In this document: one piece after another, positions 13,913 to 26,420 of the stretch
Position numbering within the stretch: the first letter of the stretch is position 1
How the letters are laid out: each line of letters begins with the position of its first letter
NCBI GenBank assembly: GCA_037013685.1
Contig: CM072888.1
Coordinates: 8,103,034 to 8,167,033 of the forward strand
Length of the DNA stretch: 64,000 bases
Source: Acridotheres tristis
Lineage: Eukaryota; Chordata; Aves; Passeriformes; Sturnidae
Direction of reading: 5' to 3'
Made by a program: the position numbers and the translations under genes
The notes under the pieces: generated by a model
The model's database searches: none
The model's input: the letters and a program-made list of their open reading frames with translations, nothing else
Told to the model about the DNA's origin: nothing

Positions 13913-16900
13913 AAAGTAAATAAAGTAAAAAAAAAAAGTAAATAAAATCTCAGCAATGATTTTAAAAAAATAAGCATTACAAAAAGGGAAAACTACTGTA
14001 AAGCAAAAGAAAAAAAATGTCTCTTTGGAGTGCTAATATGGTTTGCATTCAAAGAGGAAGTCATTTTTGATTAATAAGGAGGTAATGTTTCCCCACAAGG
14101 GTGGGTCGTAGATGATGAATAAATAATGTAATCAAATATTAAATTAACTTTATTTAAAAAACTGATTTGCATGTTAAAAGCTTATTGATGTAGTATTTTG
14201 TTTACTGTTATTGTTCAGAGGCAATTTTGTAACAAATAGAGACAGGGAGAGGTAATAGCATTCAGTCTTTCAACACAAATTCATTTATATTGATTACTTC
14301 TTTTTCTAACAAATTTGTGAGCTTTTCCACCTTCCTACATCAGAACTTCTTTGGGAACTTTTTTTTTTCTTCATAATTGAATGGTTTTGAGTGGATGGTG
14401 TAAAAGAAATTTTTGTTCTCCATTTCTCTTTATTGCTTTCTATCACACCAAAGAGAAGTAATAACATCCAGTTTTCTGACACAGTTAGGTCAGGAGGGAA
14501 GGGTCATGCTGTGCCAAAGGGGAGGAGTGGCCAAAGGACATGGGCTGCACTTGCCTTGTCCAGTGCAGAGCTCCCCTGGGATTTGGATTAATTACAGCAG
14601 CCCATCGATGGGGCCAAGGCTGGGGCAAAGGATCAGTGAGATATAAATGGCCTTGCTCTCTCTTGCAGACAGTATTTAGCCTTGGGGCTTTCCACTGAGA
14701 GAATGGCAATTCAGTGTACTTTGGCAACACAGTTAGCCTTGGTTTTCCCTAATCTCCCATGAAACTGGTTCTGTAACAGGTTTCCAGCAGAAAAGGGAAG
14801 AGGCTTCTTGTATTTCTATTTTGCTTTTGGTTGTGCAGCATGGTAATGTTGCAAGATTCTTCTGTGATTTAACTCTAACACGTTCACTGTATTTTAGAAT
14901 CACATAAGTTCTTGCAGTACGTCTCCTAAGGACTATATTTCATGGTCCTATGTGACACCAGAAAGACTTTATTAATAAAATTTCGAGAAGATATAAAATG
15001 ATTCTTCTACAAAGGAGCTCGTTGGTTCTGATTAACATCGAATATATTTGATGGAAGTGTTTCTCTAGCTGACTTGTGTAGTAAATTAAAGGCTGAGGTT
15101 GCAGGCCCAACAATAATTGAATTTATTTACTAGCTTGTGTTTCTGTTTATGAAGGTGAGTTGATGGGTTTCCATTACAACCTGTTTGCGTAGCAATACAG
15201 CACACCTGCTTTGCAGAAGACAGTATCATAAAGCACTAGCTTGAATTGTCCTGTCATTCATTTCAGAGGTCATTGTATCCTGTGCTGTCTAAATATTAAA
15301 AAAAAAAAAAAAAAAAAGAGCCAGAGTGTAGAAAAAATCTGCTTTAAATATAGCAATTAACTCTGGTAGTCATGGTAGATATGTTACAGATAGGGACATA
15401 ACCCAAATTTTTGTGGAAAAGTTGAAAAATTTTAAATGATTGATAAATTGATAAATCTGAAATTGGCAGATGTAATAAACATATCTCACTACTTAGAGAT
15501 ATTTAATGTCCTTTTTTGCTCACAGAAAGTCAGACATATATTGTACTTCAGGGATCAGTGAAATCTTCAATATTATGCTGTGCAGTGGGAAACTGGAAGA
15601 GACTGTATGAACATTTTAAAATGGGAGCCTTTGTAACTAATGTAACTCCTACAAGGAATAAAATGGTAAGCAGTGGAAGAAATTTGTGGAATGGTAATTT
15701 TAAAGTGCAAATATTTGATGCGATTTCCTTGGAATTGCTGCCAAAGCAACAGTGATGTGCAACAGCTGAAAAATAACAGGACTGACAGGGTTCTAAAGGT
15801 ATTGGTGAAAATACTCAGCCCCATTAGGTGAATCTGAATAAACAAGGAAAACATGTTAGATTTTCTTTTAAGTAATATTTGTGATGCCCTTATTTCAAAC
15901 GTGAGGATTTCCACCTTGCAAATAAGACATCAACACTGTCTGTTTTTTCATTGCTGAAGTCATTGCCAATTTCAACTGTGAGGTGGATAAATATTTTCTT
16001 GTTTTTGCATATTCTTCAAGCTTAGTCTGAAGAATCTGTGCTTACCTCTGGCTTGGCACTAAAATGTAAGCTCTAGGAATAGAACAGCTTTAGTGCAGTG
16101 ATGCCATTTCAGGGCGCTGAAAAAAGGATAGAAAAGGCATAAGACTGAGGATAAAAGTCCCATGCATGGGTCTGAGAGCCAATAGAGTACTCCATTTGTG
16201 GCTGAAACACTATTAAAGATTATTTTTCTCCTGCAAAACCAAGTGTTGGTGGGTGACAGAACCTGCGAACTGACTTAATGGGGCAAAGGGAGGGAAAAAA
16301 ATCTGAAAACTCAACCAAAGAGGTCCTGAGAAGCACAAGCTGAGAACACTCCTGGGACTTCAGTGTTTTATAATATGGGGAAATTTCCATTAATAGGTTT
16401 GAGATCTAATTCAGACTATTTTCCAACAGGTATTTTGCAATGTGAGGTTGGGGTACCTGCAGTGATAACAGCTGCACTAATGAACGTCCCTATGACAGGC
16501 CTATTGCCATGGAAACAAGAAGGGTTGCAGACTACTTGATTTATAGAAATTACATCTCCAGTAAAGCATTTCTTACTCTTTTGAGTTCTGTTTTAATTAG
16601 AAAGCAGAGTGATCTGTACAGTAGATGGTATCTCCAGCAGGTATTGGAGCTGTATATTAACAAAGCTGTTGCCTTACTCCACCTTAGATTTTCTGTGTTT
16701 TGACTGCTAAGCAGATCCTAATCTACCTGTCTAATCTGCTGGAATTGTTACTTTAAGGGTAAGCCAAACTTCATAGTGTGGTCTGTGATTATATAATCAC
16801 TGCCTGGAAGCATGGCCACAGTTGTATTAGAAGGAATATAGGAAAGAAACTACTTCAAACTGTGGCTGATCCTAATTTACACTTGGCCATTAAAGTGGTT

Positions 16901-18647
16901 GTGTCTATAAGGTGAATTTTTCAAACTAACTTACATTCAGATAGTTTGGTTAATTTTTTAAATATATTTAACGCTATACTGGAAATAGAGCGTTGGATCT
17001 TCTGTGCCTCTCTGAAGGAATTGTTCAACCCTAATAAATACACTTGATGAGCATTACCCACGTGTTGTCCCTCTTTCTTAGAGATACAAAAGCTGATAAG
17101 TTTGGCTGAGATAGTATCCAAAAATAAGTAAAACCCCTTGTAGCACAAATTCTGTCTGATGGCACTAACATGTTGGACTAATTCACATGCCAGAGTGCCA
17201 AAAGTTCTGCGGCAATGCTGTGTGAGTACAAATACTCTCTGACCAGGATTTTGTACATATCTCACACATGGAGGCTGAAATGTTAGATACCATGCTTACT
17301 TCCCAGAAAAATTAGGCTGCTTCTAAAGAATAGTGAAGACATAACCCCATAAAAATCCTCTCCAAATAAAACCAAATAAAAATACTCTCCTCTTAATTTT
17401 TGAGCATGTAATATTTAATAAATTCTTATTATTGGAATTTTAATTTTTACCAAGAGATTTGTCATCTATTGATGCCCTGGGCAGCATAGATACATACAGA
17501 GGTAATGATTATCAAACCATTGTTTTAGATTAATGTCTTAATTTTTTAAAAAATAAGCATGAGAACCTTTCATTCTGGGCTAAAACAATCCAATTTCAAC
17601 CACTTATATTGTGCTTACTTGTGTTTGTCTAAACAAACTACTAATTTTTTGGTCATATGTCCATACCATATTTATTACAAGATAAAATTTGTGCTTGCAG
17701 TTCGTAATATGCATTATTTCAGTTACCACAGGATTGAATTTGCCAAAGGAAGTGTTAGAGAACAAAGCAGTGGCTAAACAGTTGTCTTTATTACCTGGGA
17801 CACATGACCTTGAATCTCCTGCAAAGACTTCTTATAGAAAAGGAAATCTGCCTTCAGGAGTCTTGAAGCAGTCACATCCCATTCCTTTGTTCTTGGGGTG
17901 TGTATGGATGCTCCATCTCTCTGTCTCTTTCTCTCAGGCAAAGTGAAAGGCACCCTTAAAATTCCAGTATGTTTCTTTCTAGGTAGCAAATTTACTCGAT
18001 GCTAGAAGCATAAAAACATGTTGTTGTTACTCTGTCTTTTTTAAACTACATATTAAACTTTGTTCTAACATAAATATACTTCTAGGAAATTGTTCCACAA
18101 TGCCTTGTACAAGGGTTTGTTCATGACAGGGTGAAAGATCATCAACCCACCTAAAAATGATTCTAACAGTTATTTTCCATGTGTTTGGAATGATCTCATG
18201 AAGCCTGTAAGAAGGAATGGCTGGTGAAACTCCTAGTAAATAAAGGTATGGTTATCCCTATAGGGGATAACATAGGAAGATGTTCAAGCATCACTACATT
18301 TGTTCTGTCCTAGACTGGAACAAAAGATTTCTATTTGAGGAAAGAGACCCAATTCAACAATGTAAAATTTTAATCAAAGCAAAACCCAACCAGTTAAATC
18401 AAACAGACATGAAAACCAAAAAGCTTTGGTTTAGTTTTTGGAAGACTTTTTTTGTATCATTTTATTCCCTGAAGCTGGAAACAATCTATTCCCGTGGAAA
18501 TTTTGGGTCTCTTGAATGAATATTTTTTTTCAAAGAAAGGAGCTTATTTCTAAATTATGCCTTTGTTATAGTTTTTGAATATACCTTTCAAAAGGTAAAC
18601 AAATTAGAAACACACTTCCATATTTCAAAAATCTTGTCTCAAATACC
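13913..18647. other. Unique non-coding sequence with simple repeats
   Basis: No gene is recognised. The stretch contains A-rich DNA just after the CR1 (13913-14020), a somewhat GC-richer block at 14490-14640, a 20-base poly-A run (15298-15317) and an octamer-like ATTTGCAT near 14164. A near-perfect short palindrome, GTTATCCC-TATA-GGGGATAAC, lies at 18251-18271. Frames of up to 114 codons (for example 15573-15914 and 16921-17265, minus strand) have no recognisable domains. Confidence 0.6.
15298..15317. repeat. Poly-A run
   Basis: Twenty consecutive A residues in unique sequence. Confidence 0.95.
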
Positions 18648-18830
18648 ATTTTGGGGCAAATAGCAGGCTGGGAGGGGTCATCTGTCACTGTTCTATCACT
18701 CAGCAATAACAAAAACATCTCTGTGTTAAACATCTCTGTGTTATCAACCCTGTGTTCAGCACAAATCCAAAACAGCCCCATAGCAGCCACTGGGAAGGAA
18801 ATCAACTCTACCCCAGCCAAATCCAGCACA
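18648..18830 (-). mobile_element. ERV LTR 5' fragment with internal deletion
   Basis: The reverse complement begins TGTGCTGGATTTGGCTGGGG and matches the first part of the LTR at 47636-48197 in this window, including GAGTTGATTTCCTTCCCAGT. A middle portion is missing: the sequence jumps from the GAGATGTTTTTGTTATTGCTG region to the part resembling GGTGACCCCCGCTGGCC. It also carries an exact 15-bp tandem duplication (18713-18742) that the other copy lacks. It is therefore a diverged partial LTR on the minus strand, with no internal retroviral sequence next to it. Confidence 0.82.
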
Positions 18831-21800
18831 AAGACCCAAAAAGTTCACTTTTTAACACTGTATACATATGTATGCATCTATATAACTGTATTAAGTTAAT
18901 CAGATAAATAGCTACCGTGATTATTGGGCAAAATGTTTTAAGAAGGGAAGTTATTAAGAGAGCATGAAAAATTAATTTGTGGTGTTGGCAAAAGCATGAC
19001 AAAACAGAGAACAATTTGGTAGAGAAGTTAGCAAGGTATGCAAATAAAACCTGCCTATTTCTATATCCAGAGTGGTGAGATTTTAGAAGAATATAGAAAT
19101 TATATGATTGATAGTTGATCTGATAAATTTCAAAGCAATCATCATATGTCATTTGGACCACATAATGTTGTAATCAAGATTTTTGAGATGAGAACCCGTA
19201 TCTCAATTCCACAATACATGACTTCATTATGATCTCATTTTAATATAACATTTTAAAAGTGGTGACATGCCAGAAATTAGGTACCAAAATCATATATGTG
19301 CATGAATAGATCAAATAATTGGCAAGAACCTCATGGTCAGTGAACCTCAAACGATAGACCAGATGAAAGATGGTAACAATAAGGCCAATGAATATTAAAT
19401 GAAACAAATTATAGAAAAGAAAAAATGCAATTAGGAAATTAGTTTCGAAAGGATATCTAATAAGTTCAACTTAATAGCCAACTCATTTTAAATAATATTA
19501 CAGGCTTTTCAGCTTGCTCAAGTACTTATGCAACTCAACTTTTCCATTTTAATCTGTGCTTTGATTCATACTCAGGAATTGCAGATATCCTGATAAGATT
19601 GACGTAAATGTAAATAATATTTACATTCAAGATGGCTTGGAAAATTTTTTTTAATTATGAGTATTGTAATCTGAATGTTTATAACATAGATGTTTTAGGA
19701 AATGAATACTCTCAATTTCTCTGATAATAAATATCTCTTCATTCTATGTTTAGACAGAGTATCCCAAGCTTTGTATGCCAGGATACTAGAACAGAGTTTT
19801 TCTAAAAGTTTACATCAGAGACATGAAGTGTAATTCAGCTAGTAAATGATAACATGGTTCTATAAATAAAGAAAAATAAAGACAGTGCAGAACTGTAACC
19901 CAGTCTGAAGAAGTCTCTAAATGTTGGCATATTTTCAATAAACTGTGTCTACTAAGTCAGAGCTGTAATTGTCATTTAAGAAACATCCACGATGTGCTAT
20001 CTCTTTGTATATTAGGAGAGACCAAAGAGATATTGAGTCATTATGTAAAAATTGGTAATTAAGAGAAAGCGATTTTCCAGTTAATTTGCATGTTCATTAT
20101 ATATTTAATATTGTTTAGGTTTTTGTGTCCTTTTTGTTTCTCATAAGCTTGACCCAAGGGATCTTACACGGTAAAAAGACATATAAATTATAAAATAAGA
20201 CATATATTTAACTGAGTCATTGAACTTTTGTTGTGACTAATGATTCCTCCAGCAATCATTGCATTAGGGAAAACATTTCTTTTTAAGTAAATAATGTTCA
20301 CTACCTTTTAGAACTGCTGTCAGTGAAAAGAAAATAATCTACTGAAATATCTATATCCTTTGATGATCTCTCTGAGGGCATCTTGTAGATTTAAATTAAA
20401 CTGATCAAATAGAAAGTGATATACCCTTCAAAATACTTTAACTGATTTGACTACAAAGAAAAATAAAGACATTCCATGTGGCTATGAGGGATTGCTGGCA
20501 GGCTGAATTTCAAGAAGAAAAGGATTGATTATTTTGTCGAAATTGAAGTGTTTTCCTGATGCACTTCACTCATATATGGGTATATATTAATGAAGAATCT
20601 ATCTCTGCAGAAAAAAAAAGAACTGTGCCACCTTTTCTTAGATGTAGTGCTCTTATACCTTTTCTCAGATGTGGCATAAATCAGGGTTGAAAACTGTGTG
20701 GACTCCAAGATGAGTTATGGTTTTTCTGATAATCTGAGTTTCCTGTGGGGTTGATTGATGACATTCTGTTTGAAGTTGATGGGAGACTTGCCATTGATGT
20801 GAATGACAGATGTCAGTATATTTTGGAAATCAATTTCTATATGGAGTTTGCTGCTGATTGAATTTCATTTGGATTTTTTGAAAGATCTTCTTTACCTTTT
20901 ATAGCAGCTTCAAAGGTTCAATCTATGTGCTCCACTATGTATGCTTGTATGAACCATTACTGATTCTTTCAATTAATGTGATTATAAAGTTTTAAGATTT
21001 TTCATTTACTAATTACTTCGTTTGCTTGGAAATTTTAGCCACTTCTAGACCTGACATTTTTCCCACTTGTATTTAATGTTGATGAAAGGTGTAAATAAGA
21101 AATTATTTCATAAACATTGCATGTGAATAATACTTTATCTTTCCATGTCCCCTAGATTCTCATGGAGGCTATTTTCAAGCAGGTTTCTAAAGAGAGATGT
21201 CATTAAAAAAAAAAAACAACAACAAAAAAAAAATACAACAAACAAACAAAAAACACAAAAACAACAACAAAAACAACAACAACAACAACAAACCACAAAA
21301 AACCACAGAAAATAGTCAGCTAAATATTTTGGAGTCGTGATTTTTTTTTTTTCCATATGCAAAGGAAAAAAGAATAAAGTTACCAATTCTCAGTCCAGAA
21401 AGTACTATGGAAAAGACATCAGTTTAAAAAAATCCATAATTTATTATTGGCATGGACTTTTCCTATCAGTTATGGACCCTATAATACAAGATTACAAGAT
21501 ACAATGGTGCTTCATATATTGAAAATCAGAGTTTGAGCATTAAAACTGTGTTTACTGTCCTGAATAGGATTAGAGGCACAAAGTAATTCCAGCACTCCTT
21601 TAGAAGAATAGAAATGCTGTATTAAAAGGCAAATTAATGAAATACAAGATGAATTTGAATACTTATTATCTAACAGCACGAAAACCTTCTATTTCTACCT
21701 CGTATATTCAATATCTTTGAGAAATCATTAAGGAAATACTTTGATCTTTTACAGCAATCTGTATACACATTGTCAGCTGACAAGGATTTGACACAGTTAG

Positions 21801-24225
21801 CTGTCAATAAGGCTGACCTCCTGTTTTCTCATGTAAAACCAGAGATTTTTGTAATACAGGCATTCTGTGAGATTCATGCTGGCAATATCATTTTCCTCTG
21901 TCTTAGAGAGTAGTAATGTTCTAATTCTTACATTTCTCTTCATATACACCTGGTTCTTCTTTTCCTCTTTCGATTTGTTGGAGTCTATAATATATACAAT
22001 GGGTATAATGCACTATCAGCCTGGTAATAAAATGGACTTTTCATTGCTGCCTGAGTGATGAGCACAGATTTCCTACATCTGCATTACACTTCATTTCTTA
22101 GGAGGAATTACATGGTCTGGAGTGTTTTCACAGCCAATGAATCTAGGCCGAGTAAAATTAAGAATAAGGCATGTTTTAGATTATAAATGTGAAATCTGGA
22201 CCTCATTTGAATTCAATGGCAATATTTTGGTTGAAGAGAATATTAAAAAAAAAAAAAAAGCCAGCATTTGAGAAAAAAAATATCCTACTAATGCTTCCCT
22301 CTGATGTAAAAAAGCAGAGTTTCAGCTCTTAGATCTCTCCTGAGTTCTGTGCAAGGAAATAGGAAGCTTGTCAGACAGAGTTCAAAATGTATAGGGTACT
22401 TTAAAAATTAAAATCAGTGTCCCAAATTCCACTTCAACACTTACAATATTTACAGAGCACCCAGAGTTCGGTTTAAAACTTTTAATGGTGTGAACACAGA
22501 TTTGGTAAGCAAGGAGCTGCTGCCTGGTTTAGGTTCCATTGTTCTCAGGAATGAGCCATTCACCCAATAAGTACGTTGCATTCACTTAGTTTGCACACAG
22601 AGAAAAAGAGTATAGTGCCTGAATCAGAAAGAATTAATTTTTTCCTCATGTTCTTAAATTAGGTGGAAAGTCAAACCACTTTGGACCTGCTTCATTAGTG
22701 CTGGCTCAGAGCAGATATTTTAAAAAGCCTTAAACCTCTCATATGAAGTCATTGCAGTAACCTACAAAAATCAGACCAGTTTATCTTCTTGTATTCAGCC
22801 TGTATTTAGCATTCAGTGTATGGATAATGAATGCATCAGGCAACATTCACTCAAAACAATGGTAGCACAGGGCAAGCATGACTCCCAGCAGCCTGAAGAT
22901 CCAACAGACCTAAAACAATAAAGAGGCAAGGAATAATATGTCCACCATATCAACTGAAAAGTTAAAATGGCCCACAGATGTTTGGAAGCTTTGGAAATGT
23001 AGAGACTTGAGGTAAGGTGTTTGGAGATGTGTTTATAAATATTGAAGTCACAAGGTATTTGGCACTGAAATGCCAAATTGCTGAACAAATCTAAAAAATA
23101 CCAGTGCAACACCTGCAGCTGCACTGTCTTTGGCTCATGTATCTGAGCCTCCTTCACATGAGTGTGTTGCTTTAATCAGAAAAGTTTGCTTTGGTTGTTT
23201 GTTTGTTTGTTCACTTCTTAGTTTTCCAGTCATTATTGTTAAAGATTTCCTGCTTCTTTAAGGAGTGAGAAGTGGCAGTATGTCAGAATCTCAGGATATT
23301 GTTATGCAGCTGGAATATGTACCAGGAAAAAAATTATAAATCAATTCTGTGATGCACTACTGAATGTCAGAAATGCTTTTCAGAGATAAGAGAATCCCAT
23401 TACAAATGCTGATTTTTCAAAATTATTGTAAATCATGACCAATATTCACTGAATACTAAAAATTCAATAACATTGTATGCCATTTCATGATGCTGCCTCC
23501 AGAATTTATGCCATGCTGAGTTACGGCCTGGCAGCCCTTCAAAATAAGGATATTTTTAATATCTCAGGTCATGTAAAAATAAACAGGTTAACCTAAACCC
23601 CTGTGCACTATCATTTGAACAAACTGCCAATAACCATCACAAGGTAAGCACTTCTCTCCTGTGCTAGGGAATGCCACTAAGAGGATCATTTTTCTTCTCT
23701 TCTTGGTTGAATCCGATTGTTTCACTCAATGGAGCTTCAATTCAGCCAACAGCATTCTGTGCACTCTAAGATAAGGAACAATCATCAGCAAAAGGAAATA
23801 CAGGTCTCCAAAGAAATTCTTTAAATTCATGGTTCTTGCTATATGCCACACTTACTGAAAAATGAAATACACACATATACACACATAAATAAATATATAT
23901 GCATATACACCTCCATATGTACATGCATATACAAAAATCACTGCCATCAAGAAATAAAAAATGCTTTTAAAAACTTGCACACTTTAATACTCTGAAATTA
24001 CTTTAGCAATCTGAGAAAATTTTGGTCAGATTTGTGAGTGTGAGAGGCTAGAATTTGCTAGAAAATTGATGCTGCAATATTCCCGCATGGGGAATGTAAA
24101 TCTTTAGGTCTTTTACAGTCTCTGCGCAGCATCTTGTAGCAACAGAGAGAGAAAGAGCTTTGAACAAATCTGAGGCATGTCTCAGTGTTTCATATATTCC
24201 TCCATATATTATTTGTTTTAATGAT
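18831..24225. other. Unique AT-rich non-coding sequence
   Basis: No gene is recognised. Features of note are a 9-bp-arm hairpin at 19607-19627, a diverged 17-bp direct repeat near 20629-20674 (ACCTTTTCTTAGATGTAG and ACCTTTTCTCAGATGTGG), the A-rich/AAC tract at 21205-21306, a poly-A run near 22244-22258 and a CA/TA-rich patch at 23866-23935. Open frames (for example 114 codons on the minus strand, 22813-23157) show no domain. Confidence 0.6.
21205..21306. repeat. A-rich / (AAC)n simple repeat
   Basis: Poly-A blocks are interleaved with CAA and AAAC units, including an uninterrupted AACAACAACAACAACAAC stretch near 21274-21291. An 83-codon minus-strand frame across it encodes a Phe/Cys-rich low-complexity peptide, which is an artefact of the repeat. 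Confidence 0.95.
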
Positions 24226-24528
24226 GCATATTGAGATGCTGGAGCATGTCCAGAGGAGGGCAACAAGGCTGGTGAAGAGTCTGGAACACAATTCCAATGA
24301 GGAGTTTAGGTCAGACATAAGAAAGAAGTTCTTCACAGAAAGGGTTATTGGGCACTGGAATGAGCAGCCCAAGGAGGTGGTGGAGTCACTAATCCCTGAA
24401 AGTGTTTAAGACTGGATGTGGCACTTAATGCCATGGTCTAGCTGACAAAATCTTGTTAGGTCACAGGTTGGACTTGATCTAAAAGGTTTTTTCTAACCTA
24501 GTTGATTCAACTATTCTGTGATTCTGTG
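24226..24528 (+). mobile_element. CR1 LINE 3' end with internal deletion
   Basis: The stretch begins with CR1-like GGAGCATGTCCAGAGGAGGG and includes AAGAAAGAAGTTCTTCACAG, GAGGTGGTGGAGTCACTAAT and TCACAGGTTGGACTTGATCT. It ends in the CR1-type tail with two ATTCTGTG units (24513-24528). Compared with the usual order, part of the distal region is missing: the text passes from GAGGAG (about 24300) directly to the GACATAAGAAAGAAG part. The 74-codon frame here (24185-24409) is therefore not a host gene. Its 3' end directly abuts the ERV LTR fragment. Confidence 0.93.
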
Positions 24529-24830
24529 GCTGCGTTCGAGTTGAGCTCTGGGGTGAGCATTTTTGCATGTGAATCAGTCTCTCCTTTGTTTCATTAATAT
24601 ATTTTTTAATTAATATTTTTGCTGTTACTGTTTGTTTCCTTATCTCATTGCTGTTTCCAGTGTATTGTTCTTACCTCAACATAAGATCTTTACCTCTTGT
24701 GTCTTCAGTTCTCCGCTGCTGCCCACCACCAGAGGGAAGGGAGTGGGAGGTGAAGCGGGAATGAGCAGTGTGGCTTGGAGAGTCTCAGTGGGAGCACTAA
24801 GCAGGGGAGTTCCATTCCTAAACTATGATA
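24529..24830 (+). mobile_element. ERV LTR, 3' portion (5'-truncated)
   Basis: The segment aligns by eye to the second half of the LTR at 47028-47430. Shared landmarks are GTGAATCA-TCTCTC, GCTGTTACTGTTT, CTTATCTCATTG, a TTGTTCTTA-CTCAA motif (the degenerate R/poly-A zone) and CTCTTGTGTCT. It ends near AAACTATGATA (about 24830), beyond which sequence typical of the ERV leader begins. The 5' half (U3) is absent; the boundary coincides with the CR1 tail. Confidence 0.78.
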
Positions 24831-25775
24831 ACCTAAATTAGCCCCTAATGTGGGGCTCAAAGAGATAACAACAGATATGACCAGAGCTGGCTGGAAACAA
24901 ATTTAATCTAAGCATTTGTTGTGTTATATCCAGAGCCCCTGGTGACAAAGCTGCTTGTTCTGTTCAGATGGCTGTGGTACCTAACCCTGTGCATGTTTCC
25001 ACATGTGCACTGTGTGCCCACCATGGTGCTCTTCTTCAGAGCAGGGAGAGGAATCAGGATTGCTTTGTTGCTGCACTGTGAGATAGCAGATCATGACATG
25101 GCAACATCCAGGGCAATGAGGGGCATTTGGGATGTGCATTCAGTGCTGCTTTCCTACCCTTACCTTGGGCACTGCTTTTGGCAGTCCATTAATAGTAGCA
25201 CTCAGTCTGTTGGGGAAACGGGGAAGGATACTTTTCCCCAGCTTTTCCTCACCTTTCTTTCCCTCAGGTTTGTTATAGCAGTTTTTGAGGCTTTAGAATT
25301 TCTCTTAGATGTTAAGGCAGGCATGTTCTTGTTGCTAGCTCTGCCAAGTCTCCTCAGTGCTGTTCACACCACGTTTAGAGTTACAAAAGAGATTTTTAGG
25401 AGAGTCTTTCAAAGATCTGCCCTGAGGGTGGATAGTTGTGAATGGCATGGAAGGCAGGAAAAAATGGACCAGGTTTTGAAGGCTTATTCTTCTCCAGCAG
25501 TTTGGAAGTTGCCCCTGATACAGGACCCTGATAAAGTGGTAGAATATTTGAAAGAAAAATGATTTAAAAGTTCAAAAGAGGCATGAAGTTGTGCAGCGTG
25601 CTGGGTCCTGGCTACTATTTATCAGAGGCTACTGGATACTAGACAGCACCCTCAGGGGCAGGAGGAGAAAAGCAAGATAAAATCTGTTCCCTTAGTAAGG
25701 AATGAAGAGGAAGTAGGGCCCAAAATCCACTAATCTCTGGGTTTGGGGCCAGAAGGCTTCCTCCCAACTCTTAAA
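24831..25775 (+). mobile_element. ERV internal leader and start of gag-like region
   Basis: Directly downstream of the LTR end lies leader-type sequence (GTGGGGCTCAAAGAGATAAC near 24852), followed by a long open stretch. A strong polypyrimidine tract plus CAG at about 25245-25267 resembles a splice acceptor. Retroviral similarity fades around 25775, so gag is cut off early and no pol or env follows. From general familiarity the arrangement resembles ERVs common in passerine genomes; class (ERVL-like or ERVK-like) was not decided. The primer-binding site was not identified with confidence. Confidence 0.65.
24921..25733 (+). pseudogene. ERV leader/gag-like open frame with in-frame stops
   Basis: An ATG at 24921 opens 213 codons ending at a TGA (25560-25562). 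The same frame resumes past this and a second TGA (25584-25586) for 48 more codons, to a TAA at 25731-25733. The first part is hydrophobic: candidate membrane segments lie at about residues 10-28 and 113-148, the latter including FVIAVFEALEFLLDVKAGMF. The end is hydrophilic (WHGRQEKMDQVLKAYSSPAV, then VVEYLKEK), and the readthrough part is charged (GQEEKSKIKSVPLVRNEEE). This change from hydrophobic to charged suggests that the true gag begins within the frame and that the upstream part is leader that happens to be open or encodes a pre-gag peptide. The stops make it a decayed copy. Function is not known to me. Confidence 0.5.
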
Positions 25776-26420
25776 GAAAATAAAATGTTTATTGAAGACA
25801 GTGTGTGTATATCATATAAATGAAATATCAGCCTTCAAATAGTGTCTTTGGGACACCTAATGAAGTGACGTACAGTGATATACTATCCTAGGTATGCAAC
25901 TCCAGTTCAAAATATGTCGTGTCTAAGCTTTTGTCTAAGCATGGACAGCAGGTTTTCCAGCAGCCTGGGTGTGTTGTTATGGCTGGGGATGAGTCTAATG
26001 TGCCATGCTAGAGATGAGATGATGCTCACAGAAAGCCTGCTGGAGAGCTCTCCTGTGCATCCTTCAACTCGTTGGGCTCTGAACAGGCTGACTGTCCCTG
26101 GCCCAACATGATTTTGTGGATTTGGTGTGTGTTTCTCCATAGCTAATAAACCCTCATGGTTAATAAACCCTCACATGAGCTGCAAGAGCTCACTGTGTCC
26201 TTGGCAGCCAGGTCCAACAGACTGACTGCACCCAGTCCAGTGAGCCTGGCTGAACCCAAATCCTTCCTGGAAATGCCTAACTTGTTGTCCTGTGCTCCCC
26301 TACAGGCTGGGATTTGGGGTTTTAATTTTCTACTCCCCCATTACCCTATGCAGTTATGTCCTGCCTAATGCCTGTTATTTTCTGTGTGTTGAATGGAGCA
26401 GGTTCGACTTCTGAGACTTT
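25776..26420. other. GC-richer segment of unknown origin
   Basis: This block is clearly richer in G and C than its flanks and may be further repeat-derived sequence. It contains an imperfect tandem with two AATAAACCCTCA units (26144-26156 and 26161-26173, 17-bp period), each with an AATAAA poly-A hexamer. Frames of 70-78 codons occur on both strands without recognisable domains. I could not match it to a known LTR or LINE by eye. Confidence 0.4.

Noticed and set aside
18251..18271. Palindrome with TAGGGGATAAC, reminiscent of the I-SceI homing site
   Set aside because: It matches only part of that recognition sequence with an extra G, and no homing endonuclease context exists; a short chance palindrome is more likely.
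24185..24409. 74-codon plus-strand frame
   Set aside because: It lies in the CR1 3' region; codons correspond to the non-coding or decayed LINE sequence.
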